Positions 48,001 to 61,569 are shown, counted from the stretch's first letter. The stretch is DNA of 64,000 bases from Bugula neritina (GCA_964035545.1 OZ037767.1:15005998-15069997), one strand, 5' to 3'. The notes: generated by a model from the letters alone, not told the origin. A program made the numbers and translations.

Positions 48001-51000
48001 GAACCAGTAATTAGAGGTACTCAGAGCAACAAAGAAAACTCATCTCTCAGGTTGGTAGAATTAAGAAAGTGTTACAAACACCAGAACCTGTAATTAGGAG
48101 TATCAAAAGAAGCTCATCTGAAGAAAGAGTTACAAAGTTGCTCGTGGTAATAACACACTATACTGAGAGTACTGAATTTTGGGGTAATTTAGTAATAGTG
48201 AGGAGTGACGACATAGGTAGACAAACCTTTTCCCCAACACTTTTTGACTTGAGGTTTACTTTTATTTTAGTTGATCTAACAAATATTTGCCTTACCTCTA
48301 AAAATATTTTTATGAAATGTATTATATTTTTGCTGAAACCTGCTGTAATGTTTTAGCTGATAATCGGTTTTTGATTTAAAATGGGTTTCCTACCAACTAT
48401 TATATATTTTTCAAACATATATCCTAATAAGTATTATATTACTTTTTAAAACTTCACCCCAGATAACTGCTTGCCACTTAGACACTATTAAATAATTTAT
48501 TTATTTTATTACAATAAAATTATATGTGCTTTAGGTGCAATTTACTTGAATATGGTTAAAATATATGTATTATATTTAAATAAATTTGGTTCGATTGTTT
48601 GCATTATTCAGCACATAAATAATTTTTTTTAATCTGAATTAACTTATTAATTTTGTATTTTCTCTACTTCTTCTTGTTTGAAAAATAATATTTCCATAAG
48701 AAATATTCATTAAATACAATGTTCATTGCAATGTATTCCTGTACATTTTCTGTTCACACAATATCCTAAAAATTAGAATACTATTTCAGATAATGATTAT
48801 TAGGTATTATTTCACGTTTAGCAATCAATACAACAGCTATGTTTTTTGTATATATAAGAATATTACTATAAGTTATATATTATGCACCAAAATAGAAATA
48901 GCGTCTAACTGGGAAGCCTCCAAGAGAGAAACGTATAAGTGTGAAACATTCATATCTGGGATGAAACCTTTTCAGATAAATAGAATGCAAGGGTTCAGCA
49001 ACTATTCTAGTTTAATCTCACAGGAGATAAATGGTTTAGCATTAACCTTGTACAACTTATACTATAACTATTATGTAATAAGATCTTCTTTCAAAGGACT
49101 CTCTGTACCAGAGAAAAAGCTGTATAATTGCTGACCAATCAGAGAGGATTAAAATTTGAGAAACTCAGAAAGCTAAAAATCAAAGGCTGTAATTATAGAA
49201 TTACATAATAGAGTAGCTGTCATCAGCTGGTACTTATACAGCTATAGTACATGTGAGCTGAACATAAATAAGTCTTTCTCATTAAACAAGAATTAGTAGG
49301 TTCATAAAGAGCAGTCCGAAGTGCATAGGTTGTCTTCAACATTCAAAGAATTATCACCTAAATATAGAAGTAGTTGACTTTAGTTCTGTTTCTCTGAATA
49401 GTGATACTCGATACTGCATCAGACTTGTTGAGCAGCTCTGCTTGAGACAAACTGTTAATTTACATATTTATTAAACCACTAGATACAAAATATTAATGCG
49501 GATAAAATACACTGCAGGGTGTGTGCTTTATACTCTTAAATAGCAGGATATGAAATTCCTTCTGGCCAGAGTGTTGTATACATGCTTTAATATCTAAAAC
49601 AGGGGTGTCCAACCTTTTCAGATCGAGGGGCACTGAAAGAGCATATTCCGATAGCAAAGGCCACATTTTAGACTTTAGTTTGAGCTGGGGGCCACAGCAT
49701 CAGCAATTTTCAAACTATACTTTATTCTAAATTCTTATGAATCATTACAATTAAGTTATTTGTTACAATATGTATACAAATAAGATATTTAAACGGTGGC
49801 TTTTTACTCTAACTCATAGGTGTGTAAAAAATAATTTTATTCGTTGTGCTCTTGAGGGCCACATAACTGTAGGCTGTCCCCCATCCGGCCCTGGGGTCAT
49901 TTGTTAAACAGCCCTAATCTAAACTATCACTATAACTTGCTTGTTTTAAAAAAATTGAAAAAATATTAAAAGGGAAAATGAATGGCATATAAGAGTGCTG
50001 ACCTATATAATATATATACATATATGTAAGGTCAGTGTTTCAAATACTAGCACTGAGTTTGGGATCATCCAATCATAAATTTGGGTTTGAATCCGAGTGG
50101 GGGAAATTATTTTGTGCATATTTATAGACAGTCTTGGTTTGAAAATCTCCTGGGATTACACCAGCTCTAAGCACCAACTTGTATATTTTTATGGATATTT
50201 TAATTTAATTTAATGATTAGTTGCACTTGTATATTAGAACTTATAAGTAAAATTTAGTTTCTATTTCACTCTAAGAGATACAAATTATATAATTGAATTT
50301 ACAGCATGCACTAGATTACTAGCAAAATTTAGCAAACATATGCTAGTTTCAGGTATGAAATCATTCAGTATTTTAACATACCTCTCTTATATTATAATTG
50401 ATTTTATAAACAGTAACTATTACTACACAGGTTAAAGACTGCACCTTAAGGTCTTGGAAGAGTCTACATTCCTAATATTTCACCTAAATCTTAGAATAAC
50501 TAGTATTAGCAGCAAAATTTAAGGCACATAAAAGTGGATTTTTAAACTAAAGGTATTGCGTTTTCATGGCTTTACAACACAGATGGGAACTACACATGAG
50601 AAGAGAGAACAAATCCCAGCCATAAACTATGAGTCAGTTTTCAGTGTCTTGCATAAGAAGCGTAACTCTACATGTATAAACATATGTATATATGGTACAT
50701 TGGTTTGTGTGTTTCTATAATTCGCAGCAGATGTGGCAATTGATAGACTGTCAATTTCATGAGTCTCATTTCTATTTATTTGACATGAAACATCACAAAC
50801 CAATTTGCTGTTTGTTTAAATTGTTTGTTCATAAGTTTCTTTCACCACTGTTTGTTTGAAAGCTGCTGCAGTTCTTATTGGTGGCTTTTCTTTTGTCAGA
50901 ATAACATCAACTAAAAAATTAGCAAAGCTTTTAATAAGCAAACAAACATCGTTGTGCATAAACAGAATCTACTGAGCAAAAAAGTGAAATACATCTTTGC

Positions 51001-52206
51001 ATAGATCATTTGCTAAGTCACATTTCTGATTATAAATTTTTCAAATATTTTTTATTATTTATACATTTTGCAACACTAATAGATTCAATTAATAAGAACG
51101 CTAAATCCAAAGACCTCTTTCATTAAATTCTTTAACTTTTTTGCAATTTAGTATGTAATATTATGTTATACTTATATATGCAACTAATAAAATCAGAATA
51201 TGATGGATGCAAATAAATTCAATCAGAATAGTATATTATTATTCTTATAATAAAATAATATAGAATCATATTACTACATTACATAAATACTACATGTAAC
51301 ATAATATATTGCACCTATAAAAATAAACTACTATGAATAAAGCAGTATACAAATAAATGTACAACAACATTATAGAAATTAGGAAATTTACCTTCCAATG
51401 TGTTTGGAATATGTGGAGGTTTAACATCATAACTAAAATATTAATAAATAAATAAGGTCTACAATTCCTAGTTGTGAAAGCTAGCAGCCAACAGATTTAG
51501 AAATTTGCTTTATAAGTAATAAATTTAAGAAAAATTGTGTTGTTTTTAGAACCATCATATCATAATTTTTGAGCATCATTATTCACACCTATTTAATATA
51601 TACAAGAGCAGCCTGTGAAATGACTGATTCCTATAATACAATATTAGAATAGTAGCTGCCTTTATAATTTGTGCAGATGTACGTAAAGTTATAGTTGAAA
51701 ATACTTACAAATATCCCATAAGCCTTTGCAGAACTGTCTTTGGTTTCTCAACAAGGAAACATTTATCTGAAATTATAACAGAAGAGTATCAGTTTATGTT
51801 GAGGTAAACGCCTTATATTTCTCATATGCATATAGCATATTACTATAAAATAAAGAGGATGTTCGTGTTTAATATGATATGGATAAACTGCATGTTGGAC
51901 TCTATCAACAAGTATAAATTAAGGCGTCACCAGACTATCTTTGAAATGTAGTATAATATATACTGTATAGTTTTGACTCAACAGGTTTAGTTGGTATAAA
52001 TTAAAACTAGAAGAATTATACCTACGCGTAGGGAATCCAAAATCACCCTAGCTTACATAACTATTGAACATACAGCTGCAGTAACTGAAGAAATACATTA
52101 TATGGAAAAAGTTGTAGCAATGAATAGGTTGCTTACCCAGTTCTTCAAGGTTTAGTATGCTGTTCAAAATACAGAACAGGTGAGAAAATAATACAGAGAA
52201 ATCCAT
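45018..52206 (-). CDS. CPEB1-like RNA-binding protein, full-length copy 6
   Basis: Eleven exons: 52137-52206 (N1, with ATG), 51709-51766 (N2), 51392-51432 (N3), 47813-47878, 47249-47359, 47046-47117, 46284-46387, 45964-46159, 45694-45788, 45376-45471, 45018-45134. The sum is 1026 bases, or 341 residues plus stop, with every phase matching and GT-AG at every junction, including the N2 donor GTAAGT. RRM1, RRM2 and ZZ follow the copy 3 layout with all eight Zn ligands. It is the most diverged body: GQPVDS and IRRKK in RRM1, RKIIGEG, ASIETDNN in RRM2, FCESC in ZZ. The left flank matches copy 2 and the right flank matches copy 3, so it is probably a recombinant. The N-terminal assignment shares the doubt noted for copy 3. 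Confidence 0.72.
46732..46896. mobile_element. hAT-type MITE, family 2 (copy 6 intron)
   Basis: Left end CAGGGGTGGGCAA; right end TTACCCACCCTTG. Confidence 0.7.
46927..47007 (-). mobile_element. tRNA-like SINE head, family 2 (copy 6 intron)
   Basis: B-box-like GGGTTTGAATCCCAGTG on the minus strand; the A-box part is degraded. Confidence 0.5.
47879..49599. other. 5' flank of copy 6
   Basis: Inside the N3-to-body intron of copy 6. The plus-strand frame at 48069-48356 starts with GTG. The stretch near 48,450-48,790 is more diverged from the other flanks than the rest. Confidence 0.45.
49600..49916. mobile_element. hAT-type MITE, family 1 (copy 6 flank)
   Basis: Both ends are kept: CAGGGGTGTCCAACC and TTAAACAGCCCTA. 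Flanks are ATCTAAAA and ATCTAAAC. Confidence 0.8.
49977..50210 (+). mobile_element. SINE family 1 (copy 6 flank)
   Basis: A-box-like TGGCATATAAGAGTG and B-box-like GTTTGAATCCG. Confidence 0.6.
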
Positions 52207-52636
52207 TTTAATAATACATTTACATCAATATAATCATGGCAATTAATATTGTACATGTTGAGATAAAATCTACTAGCTGTGTATACAAAATTTCTGCAAG
52301 TGAAGTGGGCAACAATGGTTTTAAGAATCAACATTGAGTTTAAGTTATTTATGTTAATCTTCAACAATCATTTTATATTCATGTGTTTGAATTGTTGTAG
52401 AAATATTTGATGAAATATATTAATTTATTATTTTAACTGTTTAGTAAAGTATTTTGTTAAAAAGCGTGATGTTTTTACATGGTGAAAGCCTTATCATACG
52501 TTGCCATAGGTTTTAGATACTAGCTGATTGTTGAAAAAAATCAATTAATTTGTGAGGTAGCAAAATTTCAGTTCAAAAAATATTGAAAATATTCAATATG
52601 TAAGATGTTCAATTAGAGATGTAAAAATCTAAAACC
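50680..52636. repeat. Head block N, copy b
   Basis: Duplicate of 23,125-25,078, with exons N1 to N4. Confidence 0.8.
50816..52206 (-). CDS. Possible 87-residue product of exons N1-N4 (copy b)
   Basis: Exons 52137-52206, 51709-51766, 51392-51432 and 50816-50910: again 264 bases in phase with a TAA stop, then AATAAA at 50,775-50,780. N4 differs from copy a in a cluster (AAAFKQTV against AAVFTDTA) inside otherwise matching sequence. It competes with the CPEB body for exon N3. Confidence 0.4.
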
Positions 52637-52639
52637 GGT

Positions 52640-52830
52640 CTTTTCACTGAAAAATGATAAATATAGTTGTTGATTTCTTATTTACATTATGGCACTAAAT
52701 CAGTCTGCCATGCATGTGGACAAAAATTTAATAAGTTTTAAAAGTGTTTGAACTGTTTGAAGTTGGTTAAATTAGACTCATTTATCATATAAGCTGATTT
52801 TTATGTCATGTATTTAAATACTGCTATGTA
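52640..52830. repeat. Diverged third copy of part of flank block II
   Basis: Resembles 9,950-10,130 and 44,417-44,590 (TAAATATAGTTGTTGATTTC and CTGATTTTTATGTCATGTAT segments). No gene. Confidence 0.6.
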
Positions 52831-53054
52831 TAATTATAGCCTTTCTGATTGTAAAAAAGTTCATTCAAATGAAACGGAGAAAAGTTTCACTTATTTGTTA
52901 GAGAGCAAGCTACATATAATATAAAATACATATATAACATATATCATATAATATTATAATATAAATATAGTCAGCTTGAAAAAATATCTCAGAGATAAAT
53001 TCAAGCCATTACAAGCTTTGCACTCTGTCAAGATTTTTCTGCTAAATACTGCTT

Positions 53055-53152
53055 AAAGCTATGGAAACAGCCATGACTATCTAAAAGCTATAATGGAAAC
53101 AGCCATGACTAGCTGAAAACTATGGAAACAGCCATGACTAGCTGAAAGCTAT
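53055..53152. repeat. 32-bp minisatellite, 3 units
   Basis: Unit AGCTATGGAAACAGCCATG plus ACTAGCTGAA, repeated three times with small changes. Confidence 0.8.
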
Positions 53153-53860
53153 ATGCTGACAACTTCTATAAATATAAAGATTAGATGTCCATAGATTAAT
53201 AAGATCTGACATGGTGATAGTGTTGGTGTATTATATGGCTAGTCACTGGTGAAGCTTGCATTGCATTATATTATTGTGTTATATTATATTAATATGCTGC
53301 AAGATACTTTATACTGGAGATACAAGTAAGTAAAGATAGTTATATGTTCTGTTTATTGTCTATTATTTTAATGATAACTCTCAACTTTTATAACCATTTA
53401 TTCGAATTGATTTGTAAACTAACTTTATTAAATTTAACATTCAGTATATTTATGTTTTGTAACTTTTACTAGAGTGCTAGCAAGGAGTAATTATATTACC
53501 AATATAAGATCTTTTAAACAGATGCAAACAAACTTCAATAGTTTTAAAAAAATTATTTTAGTGATGAATCAAAAAATTTAGGAGAGTTTACTCAAATAGC
53601 TAATATACACTCTTCCATTGCATTTTTTTAAACATATACTTTGCTTATAACAAAATTTTCAAAGGTACAACTAATAAGCTTTTTAATGGCTTCTATTTTA
53701 TTGGAATTAATCCAAAATAGTGCAAAATAAAACAAAAAAATCTATATGAGCTGCATAAAGCATTTACATTTTTTGTTGTAGAACTACAATAAAACTCTAC
53801 TATCCTTGAATGTGGTGACTCATCACAGTACTATGAAGTAACTATACCAATTAGAGGTTT
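53153..53860. other. Unassigned stretch before relic copy 8
   Basis: AT-rich. No gene, repeat family or match to the array is recognised. Confidence 0.4.
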
Positions 53861-54534
53861 CCTACAAATATACTATTCTCTCTGCATCTTCTTGCTTTCC
53901 TCTTTGGAATGTAGGAGTTGTCTCTATCTTAGGGGATTATCTCCACCTGGTAAAAATTTTGCTTATATTAAAAAGAACTATTTTATTAGCATTCTACAAA
54001 GTCTTTTAAATTAAAAAGCAATAGTTGTTTAATGGTTCTGATGTTTATTATTTTACTGTTTAATCTAAATTTTTACCATAGTTAATTCAAATAGCTTACA
54101 TACACTGTTTCACCATAACCACTTTTTAGAAAAGTCTTGTTGGCTCATAAAAAATTTTCAAATTATACTATAAGTTAAAATTAATGGTATTGTTTTGATT
54201 TCATTAAAATTAAAACAATGTTCCTAGGAATAAAATGAAAAAATTTATGCACTGATTAAAGCATTGTATTTTTTTTATTTTAGAGCGACAGAAAAACTCC
54301 AAAGTGTTGGTGGTTCATTCAGTTTATCACTAGTATATATTGAATTAACTTGAGTATGAGGGACAGTCTTACGAATAGGATATTTATTTTTATCTGTGTC
54401 AATGCTTGCGGTTATTACAGTCCCGTAAACATCTTTCATTATTTTAGCCAACATGCTGGCCGTAATCTTTCGATGCAGCTGAAATATTGAATATTGAAGA
54501 GTTAATTACATTCCAATAAGTTATCTCCACCTGG
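53861..54534 (-). pseudogene. Ancient CPEB relic (copy 8)
   Basis: Fragments of the RRM2 exon only. At 54,373-54,475 the second half is still open ([16 protein letters not shown], then [16 protein letters not shown]). Its first half is deleted, leaving VEITYWN at the acceptor end near 54,534. A second decayed first half is at 53,861-53,946. More diverged than copies 1 to 7, so probably an old member of the array. Confidence 0.7.
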
Positions 54535-54939
54535 TAAACAATAAAGTTGGTAGGGAGGACCTAAACAAATGCCAACTTCTGCTGCAACTAAAACTTTTCT
54601 AAATTAAAGTGTATACTTCTTTCTAGGAGGCAGCTTCTTGATATATTAAATTGAAATATATTATCATGCAGTCTTTGGATCAAATTTTGTGTATTAGTGT
54701 CGAGAGTTCTCTTTGCATTAAAAAGGCTTTAATATACTTATCAGTAAAGCAGTACTTAGTCTTTATATTTAAATGTGTCTACTTCAAGCAAGATGATCTT
54801 TGAGTTTTGCTGCACACAGTGAAGAGTTATCTTCTCAAGATTCCGCCTTATAATAAAGGGTGGTGGAGGTATGTTAAATTTTCTCCATATCAGAGTATAC
54901 CTCTTTTTAGAGTCTAGAATCAAAAAATATAGTATTATG
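54535..54939. other. Unassigned stretch after relic copy 8
   Basis: No gene or known repeat seen. Confidence 0.4.
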
Positions 54940-55640
54940 CAAATTTATATATTGTATTTTGTGTTATCTACACTATTTTCATCCTAGAATCTGTACTCTA
55001 GCCATTTATCTCTCTACATGTATTTTGCTTTGTTTTGAAAACTTTCTCATTCCCTTTATGGTATGTGTTGACATTTGTAAACTTGAAGCAGTAGTTACTA
55101 TATACTAAATTACTAACTTACAATAAATTCAAAGCTCAAACTGTAAATTTTCTTTGCATGTAAGTTTTAGTAATGTGAAGTTTTCAAAGTGAAAATGAGG
55201 TATTTGTAGTTTGTGAAGTTACTTTCTTTCTAAAGCTTGGTGGCTTGATAACCACTGGTGCTGCCTTTATTGTGTTTTGAGCAATACGAAGTTATCTTAT
55301 CTTGATTCACGTACAATTTCTCTGCATGTAACTTTTAGTAGTATAAAGTTTTCAAAGTAAGAATAAAGTATTTGAAGTCAACATCATATTGCCTTTTTCT
55401 TAATGCTTAGTGTTTAAAGGAAAAGACACATTTGATTTCAATTTATAGCAAATAATTTATTCTAAAAGTACATGTTTATAAATACAATATTATTTGCTAC
55501 CATCACTAACATAATATTATTTACAGATTACAATTAGCAGCAAAACTCATCTGTTACTGATAAAAAAGAAGCCTAAAAAGGTTTAACATCATTTGGCTAA
55601 AACTTGTGAATTAAATTGTAACACAACGTGTTGTTTACAG
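54940..55640. repeat. Array flank block IV, copy b
   Basis: Matches 25,830-26,510, left of copy 4. It includes the conserved poly(A) signal region, then breaks into the RRM2 exon of copy 7. Confidence 0.75.
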
Positions 55641-56070
55641 AAAAGAAGGATATTACCCTCCCATAAACTTCTTTCATTATTTTTGCCAACATGCTGGCCG
55701 TAATCTTTCCATGTAATCCGCCTACAAATATGCTGTTCCCTTCTCCAATTTTTTTTCTAGTTGTGAGATGAAAGTTATTATTTATATCCCAAGGGATTAT
55801 CTCCACCTGGTAAACATTAAACTTTTCAAGTATATGGCATAGTCATTATAATTTTATAAACAAAACTATACATTACAACCACTACACACATTTCATGTAA
55901 GGACAAATAGAATAAATAACTGTTTATTCACCTTTTTACCCCTAATAGTAATTTTCCTTTCCCCACATTCTGATTGAAGCAATCTCAACATACTATATTC
56001 ACAGTTTGACCATCTTCAAATACTGCGTAAGCATATCCTTCAAGTACAAAAAGAAGTAATATTGTGCAAT

Positions 56071-56144
56071 GGCAATAGCAATGACACTGAAAAATTGGGC
56101 AAAAGGTCACAAGTGGCAATGGGACTCCCAGTTGTCCACTCCTG
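56071..56144. mobile_element. Right half of hAT-type MITE, family 2 (copy 7)
   Basis: The left half was lost in a deletion that joins TTGTGCAATGG to the MITE interior. Confidence 0.6.
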
Positions 56145-56170
56145 CAGCAGATGAACAGGTAATTATATAT

Positions 56171-56250
56171 ATCTAAGATGTAAAAATGTTGTCCCCACTA
56201 GGATTTAAACCCTAGGGGTAATACTAACCATTACACAAAGAGATTCCTAA
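56171..56250 (-). mobile_element. tRNA-like SINE head, family 2 (copy 7)
   Basis: Degraded B box, GGGTTTAAATCC, on the minus strand. Confidence 0.45.
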
Positions 56251-56460
56251 CAACATGATACTATTAAGATATTATATCTTACCAGATAATAAACCTCTGC
56301 TAGGTAGTTGAAGTTGCACTTTTCCAAATCTCTCCAATGCTAACTTTATCTCGCCTGAAATGTTCACATATAACTATAATAATATTATTCATAACTAACA
56401 TTAAATTTGGAATTCACTCTCACAGCTAACCTATAAACTAGATTTACAGCTATTTCAAAA

Positions 56461-59400
56461 GCAGTATATATTTTCCTAGAATGTTGTTTAGAGACATAAA
56501 AAAACTGCCTATGCACAACATACTTTGCATCTGTTTAGTATCTCGTAATTAGACATAAAAAAATCAAAGCCAATTATAAGGCAAAAGACCATAATACTGT
56601 ACTATCATTGGATAGTTCTTCATCAATAAACAGGTAGTCGCCAGTGGTGGATATGAACCCCTCCTAGATGTTTCTCGTACTTCTTCCTCAAAAAACATTT
56701 TCATTAAGCCAAAAAGAAATAACAATACACCTTTTTAGTTGACACTTTTTAATTTCTGACTGATATTTCACCTTATTTCCAATTATAATTAACTTTTAAC
56801 CGGCACTTTTCTTTGTAGTAATTCCTACCCTTTAGACTGTGTACTTTGAAATGAGTCTGTTTTACTCGTTGCATAAAGTATAGTTGCACTGGCTACAGGT
56901 TGACACAAAAGCAAGCCTATCTTGATAAAATCATGCGCAAATGTAGAAACTACCGAGGAGTTTGTTCCTCATAATTAGAAATTGACAAATTATTTTTAAT
57001 CCGTTTAAAAGCATCTGGTTAGGGAAGCATATGCCGTGTTCAATTTGTTATTCTAGCATTAACAATAACAGAATGCAATAATTATAAGATTATGAAAGTA
57101 ATTTGTTTTCTTTCTAATTACAGATATAATATTTTAGTATATATTGTAAATTTATAAGGCTTGCATTAGGAATAACGCAGCTAAAACATCATTTTCCTTA
57201 AAGTCTTAAAAATATATAAGTATAACATAATACACTATGCCAATCAACTTATTAAAGTACCAAGCAAGCTTAGCTAGTTTAAGAAAAATTACACTAGGTA
57301 AATTCCCATTATTTATTATAGAATGCTTGCTGATATTAGCTTTTGATGTAATTAAAGTAAATTATTATTTATCTTTCTACCTAAGGATTTCTTGCCGTAA
57401 GTTTTGCTTTTATGCATGGAGAAATGTCGTAACAAACGAGTTAAATTTTTATAGCACATAAAAATGTAATCTATAAGTCGAAGATATTTAAACTTAGCCA
57501 TTAACTCATTTTAATTAGCAATGTAGCCTAAATCTAATAAAATACAAAATATATACCAGTATATATAATATATTTTTACCATGCTGTTAATTACAGTATT
57601 TGTAAAACAAATTTTATGCTCATTAATTAAATGCAACAAATATTTATAAAATACTAATAATGTTGAATAAATAAATTCAATAATTCCTTTTCTATTTAAA
57701 TGGCTGCATAATTTCTTGCAAGGTTGTATAAAGGAGTTGTGGCCCACAACTTATTATGTGTTCAATTGCCACATATGTCTTAGGAAGAAGAAAACTCCCC
57801 AAAATTTCTTGGTTTGAAAATTCTAGTATAATTAAAATCACTTAATATATGTCTTTGAAATGCATTTTGCCACTCTGCAAAATTGCAGGAACAAATATTG
57901 CATGAAGTAATAAATGATTTATGAAGTAATTAACAAACCAATGTAAAAACTGTTGTTGTATATAGAACACAACATATTGATTTTCTTCAATTTCCACATC
58001 AAATCTATATATTCAATTATATCTAACCAATGCTAATAAACTAAACATGCATGCATACAAATATTTGCATCATATGCAAGTAATATTAGCTAATTAGCAA
58101 CTATAGCATTTTTTTCATTATCTTTATTGCTTGCATATGTCTAAGTATTATTAAAATAAGGTTTTTATTTGCAACTTTGCACCACAAATTACATAAAATC
58201 TAAAAACTTGAGTTGTGACATGCATTAGGGCTACCTATACACAAATAGACCTTCATAAAACTCTCAATGATTTTATTCAACTCATGTATGCAAAAGTTTT
58301 GCATTAAAACAATTCTTCTAAACCACCCTAGAGCAGGGAATTATTACAAAAACAGATTCTCATATATAGTCTTTCCCCAGATTAATTTTTTTTCCTGTAT
58401 TTAAACTAACTTAGCAAGTGAAGATTGTGATATCACTCAGGTAATCACATATATATTATTCATAGCTGTAATACTTTAGCAATGAATAGATCATGTTTAA
58501 TTTCCACTCTACCTAGCAGTTTTTCAGAATTATAGAGCTATGTATATCGTGAAATTGGAATAGCCTAATAGTTTTACATGTGTTTATAGCTAGTCAAGTT
58601 AACTTAAAAAGCTTACAATAATTAGATGATATTTGCATTCTTTTGAAGGTTATGGTGAAGCTACTGCAAAACTGGCCATTAGTTTAGCATAATATGCAAT
58701 GCCACGCAAAAGCATGCCAAACAAGCAATGTTTATTTACCTTACCAGTGCAATTTTATCACCTTAAACACAAAAGCAAGTATAAAATACACATCCATATT
58801 AGATTAACTGTCAAGTTAAAAAAAGACAACATATATTCATGAGCTGGTTCTGTTTGCACAAGTACAATTTAGACCAGCTTATTATTTAGATTGCCACAAA
58901 AATATGACGTAAAATATGTCTTTAACAATTATTTTGATATTCACTGGTTGAAGATATTTTTTATATCCTAATATGTAAATATTGTACATAAATCTTAAAA
59001 ATTAACTAGGTGAATAAGGAAAACTGCTAATTTTATGAAACTGTTATGTTAATAAAGACAATGGCTATCAACAAATCCCACCAGACTACAAACTAATTGT
59101 AAATACTAAAGCAATTATATAGTGCTATGTGTTGATCTAGCCTAGTCAATACACCACAAATATGTATTATGACATACCACATTTTAAGTACTGGGTTACC
59201 ATTTATTCTAATGGGTATTTGTTTAAACTGTTATATACAGCTTTTTGCACTACCAATATGCAAGCCAGTTGTTATTCTGTCACTTTTTATCTACATCTCT
59301 TTTTAATGCCAGTTACTTGTTAGCTTCAGTACAAACAGCTAAACATTCTACTCTACAGCCAATCTTACTGTTAACTCTTGTTTAACAATACTACAAGAAT

Positions 59401-61569
59401 CTAAAAATTTGAGTGTGTTTTAAGTATAATATTCTATCATTATAACTTTTAAATGAAACAATAATATGATAAATGCATTATAACTTTCTGAAAAGTTTTT
59501 TTGCAAAGTATATGTTTTTGGAAAATAGTTTTACAACATTTGCTAGGAGCATTATATTTATTCCTATCTAAAATAATTTTGTTTGAACTGCTATGTTTGT
59601 AATCATGTAATCAGAAGTAAAGCATCAGTAAAATGAGTATAAATAGAAGCTTGACAGCTACATTAGGCATTGCTACATAGTACATAAATATATGGCCGTA
59701 TTAAATACTTAGCTGCATTCACAGATAAATGCATGGCTTGGAATTACAATACCATGAATACATTATTTATTTAGCTGGGTAACTATACAATTATGCCAAA
59801 GTGAAAAGCCTTTGGTTATTAATGCCTGAAATGTCTAACAATCTACTTGGGAGACCACCTTGTTGTTACAGAGTGAATGAGTTATTTGTTTGGCATTTGG
59901 ATGATGGCACAAAGAAAGGCTATTTGGTTTGTTACTTGAGACTAGTAGCAAACTGCTACAGTCATAGCATCTTAGAAGATTTTGCATCACTTGCTAGAAT
60001 TGTACATCATTTTAATGTAGCTATTGAAATTAATATCGCACTGAAAACACAGTATTGCAAAATCTTAAGCTGTACATAATTATATTATGCATCAAAAAGT
60101 ACTTCTGCTATTCGACTATCCCAGGTTTATTTTAAACTAGCACTGCCAAAGTGCCTTGACTCTATTACAGTGTTTACTAGCTAATTTTGTTCTTCTCAAT
60201 AGTGAAATAGATCTATTGCAAGAAATTAATGACTAGATATAACAATAATGATTTTTAGGCAAGACTTTCGCATCTATATTGCTCATCTGCTAGCTTGAAA
60301 TACCCCTCTCCTTGGACTAATCTCAGGCTTTTCATTGTTGTTTAAACAGTTTTTAAACTCCTATTTCAATAAATCATTACCAACACTGCCTGCATGTATT
60401 AATATTCATTAGTGCCATCAATGCACTGTGGAGACAGCACCTGATGTTCTGTATATTACATTATAGTACAGAGATACTAAATCCAAAACATCTAAAATAA
60501 TTGATGCTTCTACCAGATTTTTAGCACACCTATAATATGTATTCCTGTAGTAAATATTAATAAGATGTTTTAACTGATAGTTTTTATGCCATTATAATAG
60601 TTTGATACTATAACTACAACTTGAAACTCTTTAACCAGCACATTGGTTGGTAATATTGCTTCTTGATATTTAATTGCTGGTTCACAAACTATCAATAATA
60701 GGGATGCATATCAAAACTTGACTGCATTCATAATATGATTTTAATGCTAGGTAATGACTAAGCATGTCTGGCTGATATGAGGTGACTATTTTGTACACTG
60801 TTTAACAACATCAGCTTTTTGGGTTCATTTAAAGCATCTGCAAATCTGTATTATACATAATTACTGTTAGGGCCAATTAATTAAATTGTTAACCCTGAAA
60901 TGCTTTTTACACTGTAATACTAAGTAGAAAAAGATATGTATATATATATAAACTGATTGTAATTTATACATAACATTGTACATTTAAAAAAAATCACAAA
61001 ATACATAATTTATTAGCTAAATTTCAAGGCTTTTTGTAGGTAGTGGGTTAATGTCAATAAAGTAGAATCCGGGAAGTTGAGTAGCTTTATTCAAGAGGAA
61101 GGCTCTCCAACAGTTCTACCAAAGCCTAAATAACATGTATAAAATAAAGGTTATATGCACAATTTTTTTCCAAAACAGCCTGCAACTGTTTTGCTATTGC
61201 ATATGCCCTATGCCATTCATCAAGTAGAACAATTTTAACCAGGATATCTAGAAAAGTTGACACAAGGGCTTTATAAACTATGTAACAGTAAAACTGTGAG
61301 TAGAAATTAATTGACACTAATGAATAATGCTTTAGGTGCTGGCAACAACCATAAAAGAAAAGTTATATAACAAACAAATAGAAAAAGCACTAAACCAATC
61401 AACAGCATTATATACAATTGGGGCACATACATGAAAACAGCAGCTAGTGTCATTTTCTTAAGACAGTACTATTTTAGGTATAAATTTAAGAAGTATTAGA
61501 AAATGCAGAAATTTACTGCAATTGGTTCATTTTATTTAAGTTAGTACATACTGAAGATCTCAAGTTTTT
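56461..61569. other. Sequence right of the array, no clear gene
   Basis: Unrelated to the array. AT-rich. A degraded tRNA-like B box (GGGTTCATATCC, minus strand) lies near 56,650-56,670. A plus-strand frame from the ATG at 59,822 to 60,079 (85 codons, RPPCCYRVNELFVWHLDDG) is less AT-rich than its surroundings but shows no known domain. Frames at 57,237-57,461 and 61,126-61,317 are similar in standing. Confidence 0.4.

Larger units (their letters stand above)
55649..56354 (-). pseudogene. Broken CPEB body (copy 7)
   Basis: The first 158 of 196 bases of the RRM2 exon (55649-55806) are fused to 3' UTR-like sequence, so the rest of RRM2 and the ZZ exons are lost. The next exon (55932-56037) has a 2-base insertion (ACTATATTCACAG for ACTATCCACAG) that shifts the frame. 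The third (56283-56354) is open. Homology ends at 56,460, before the exon that starts RRM1. Dead. Confidence 0.9.

Noticed and set aside
59801-60079. Plus-strand frame of 92 codons
   Set aside because: GTG start; the inner ATG gives 85 codons with no recognisable domain. Kept only as a note in the right-hand region.
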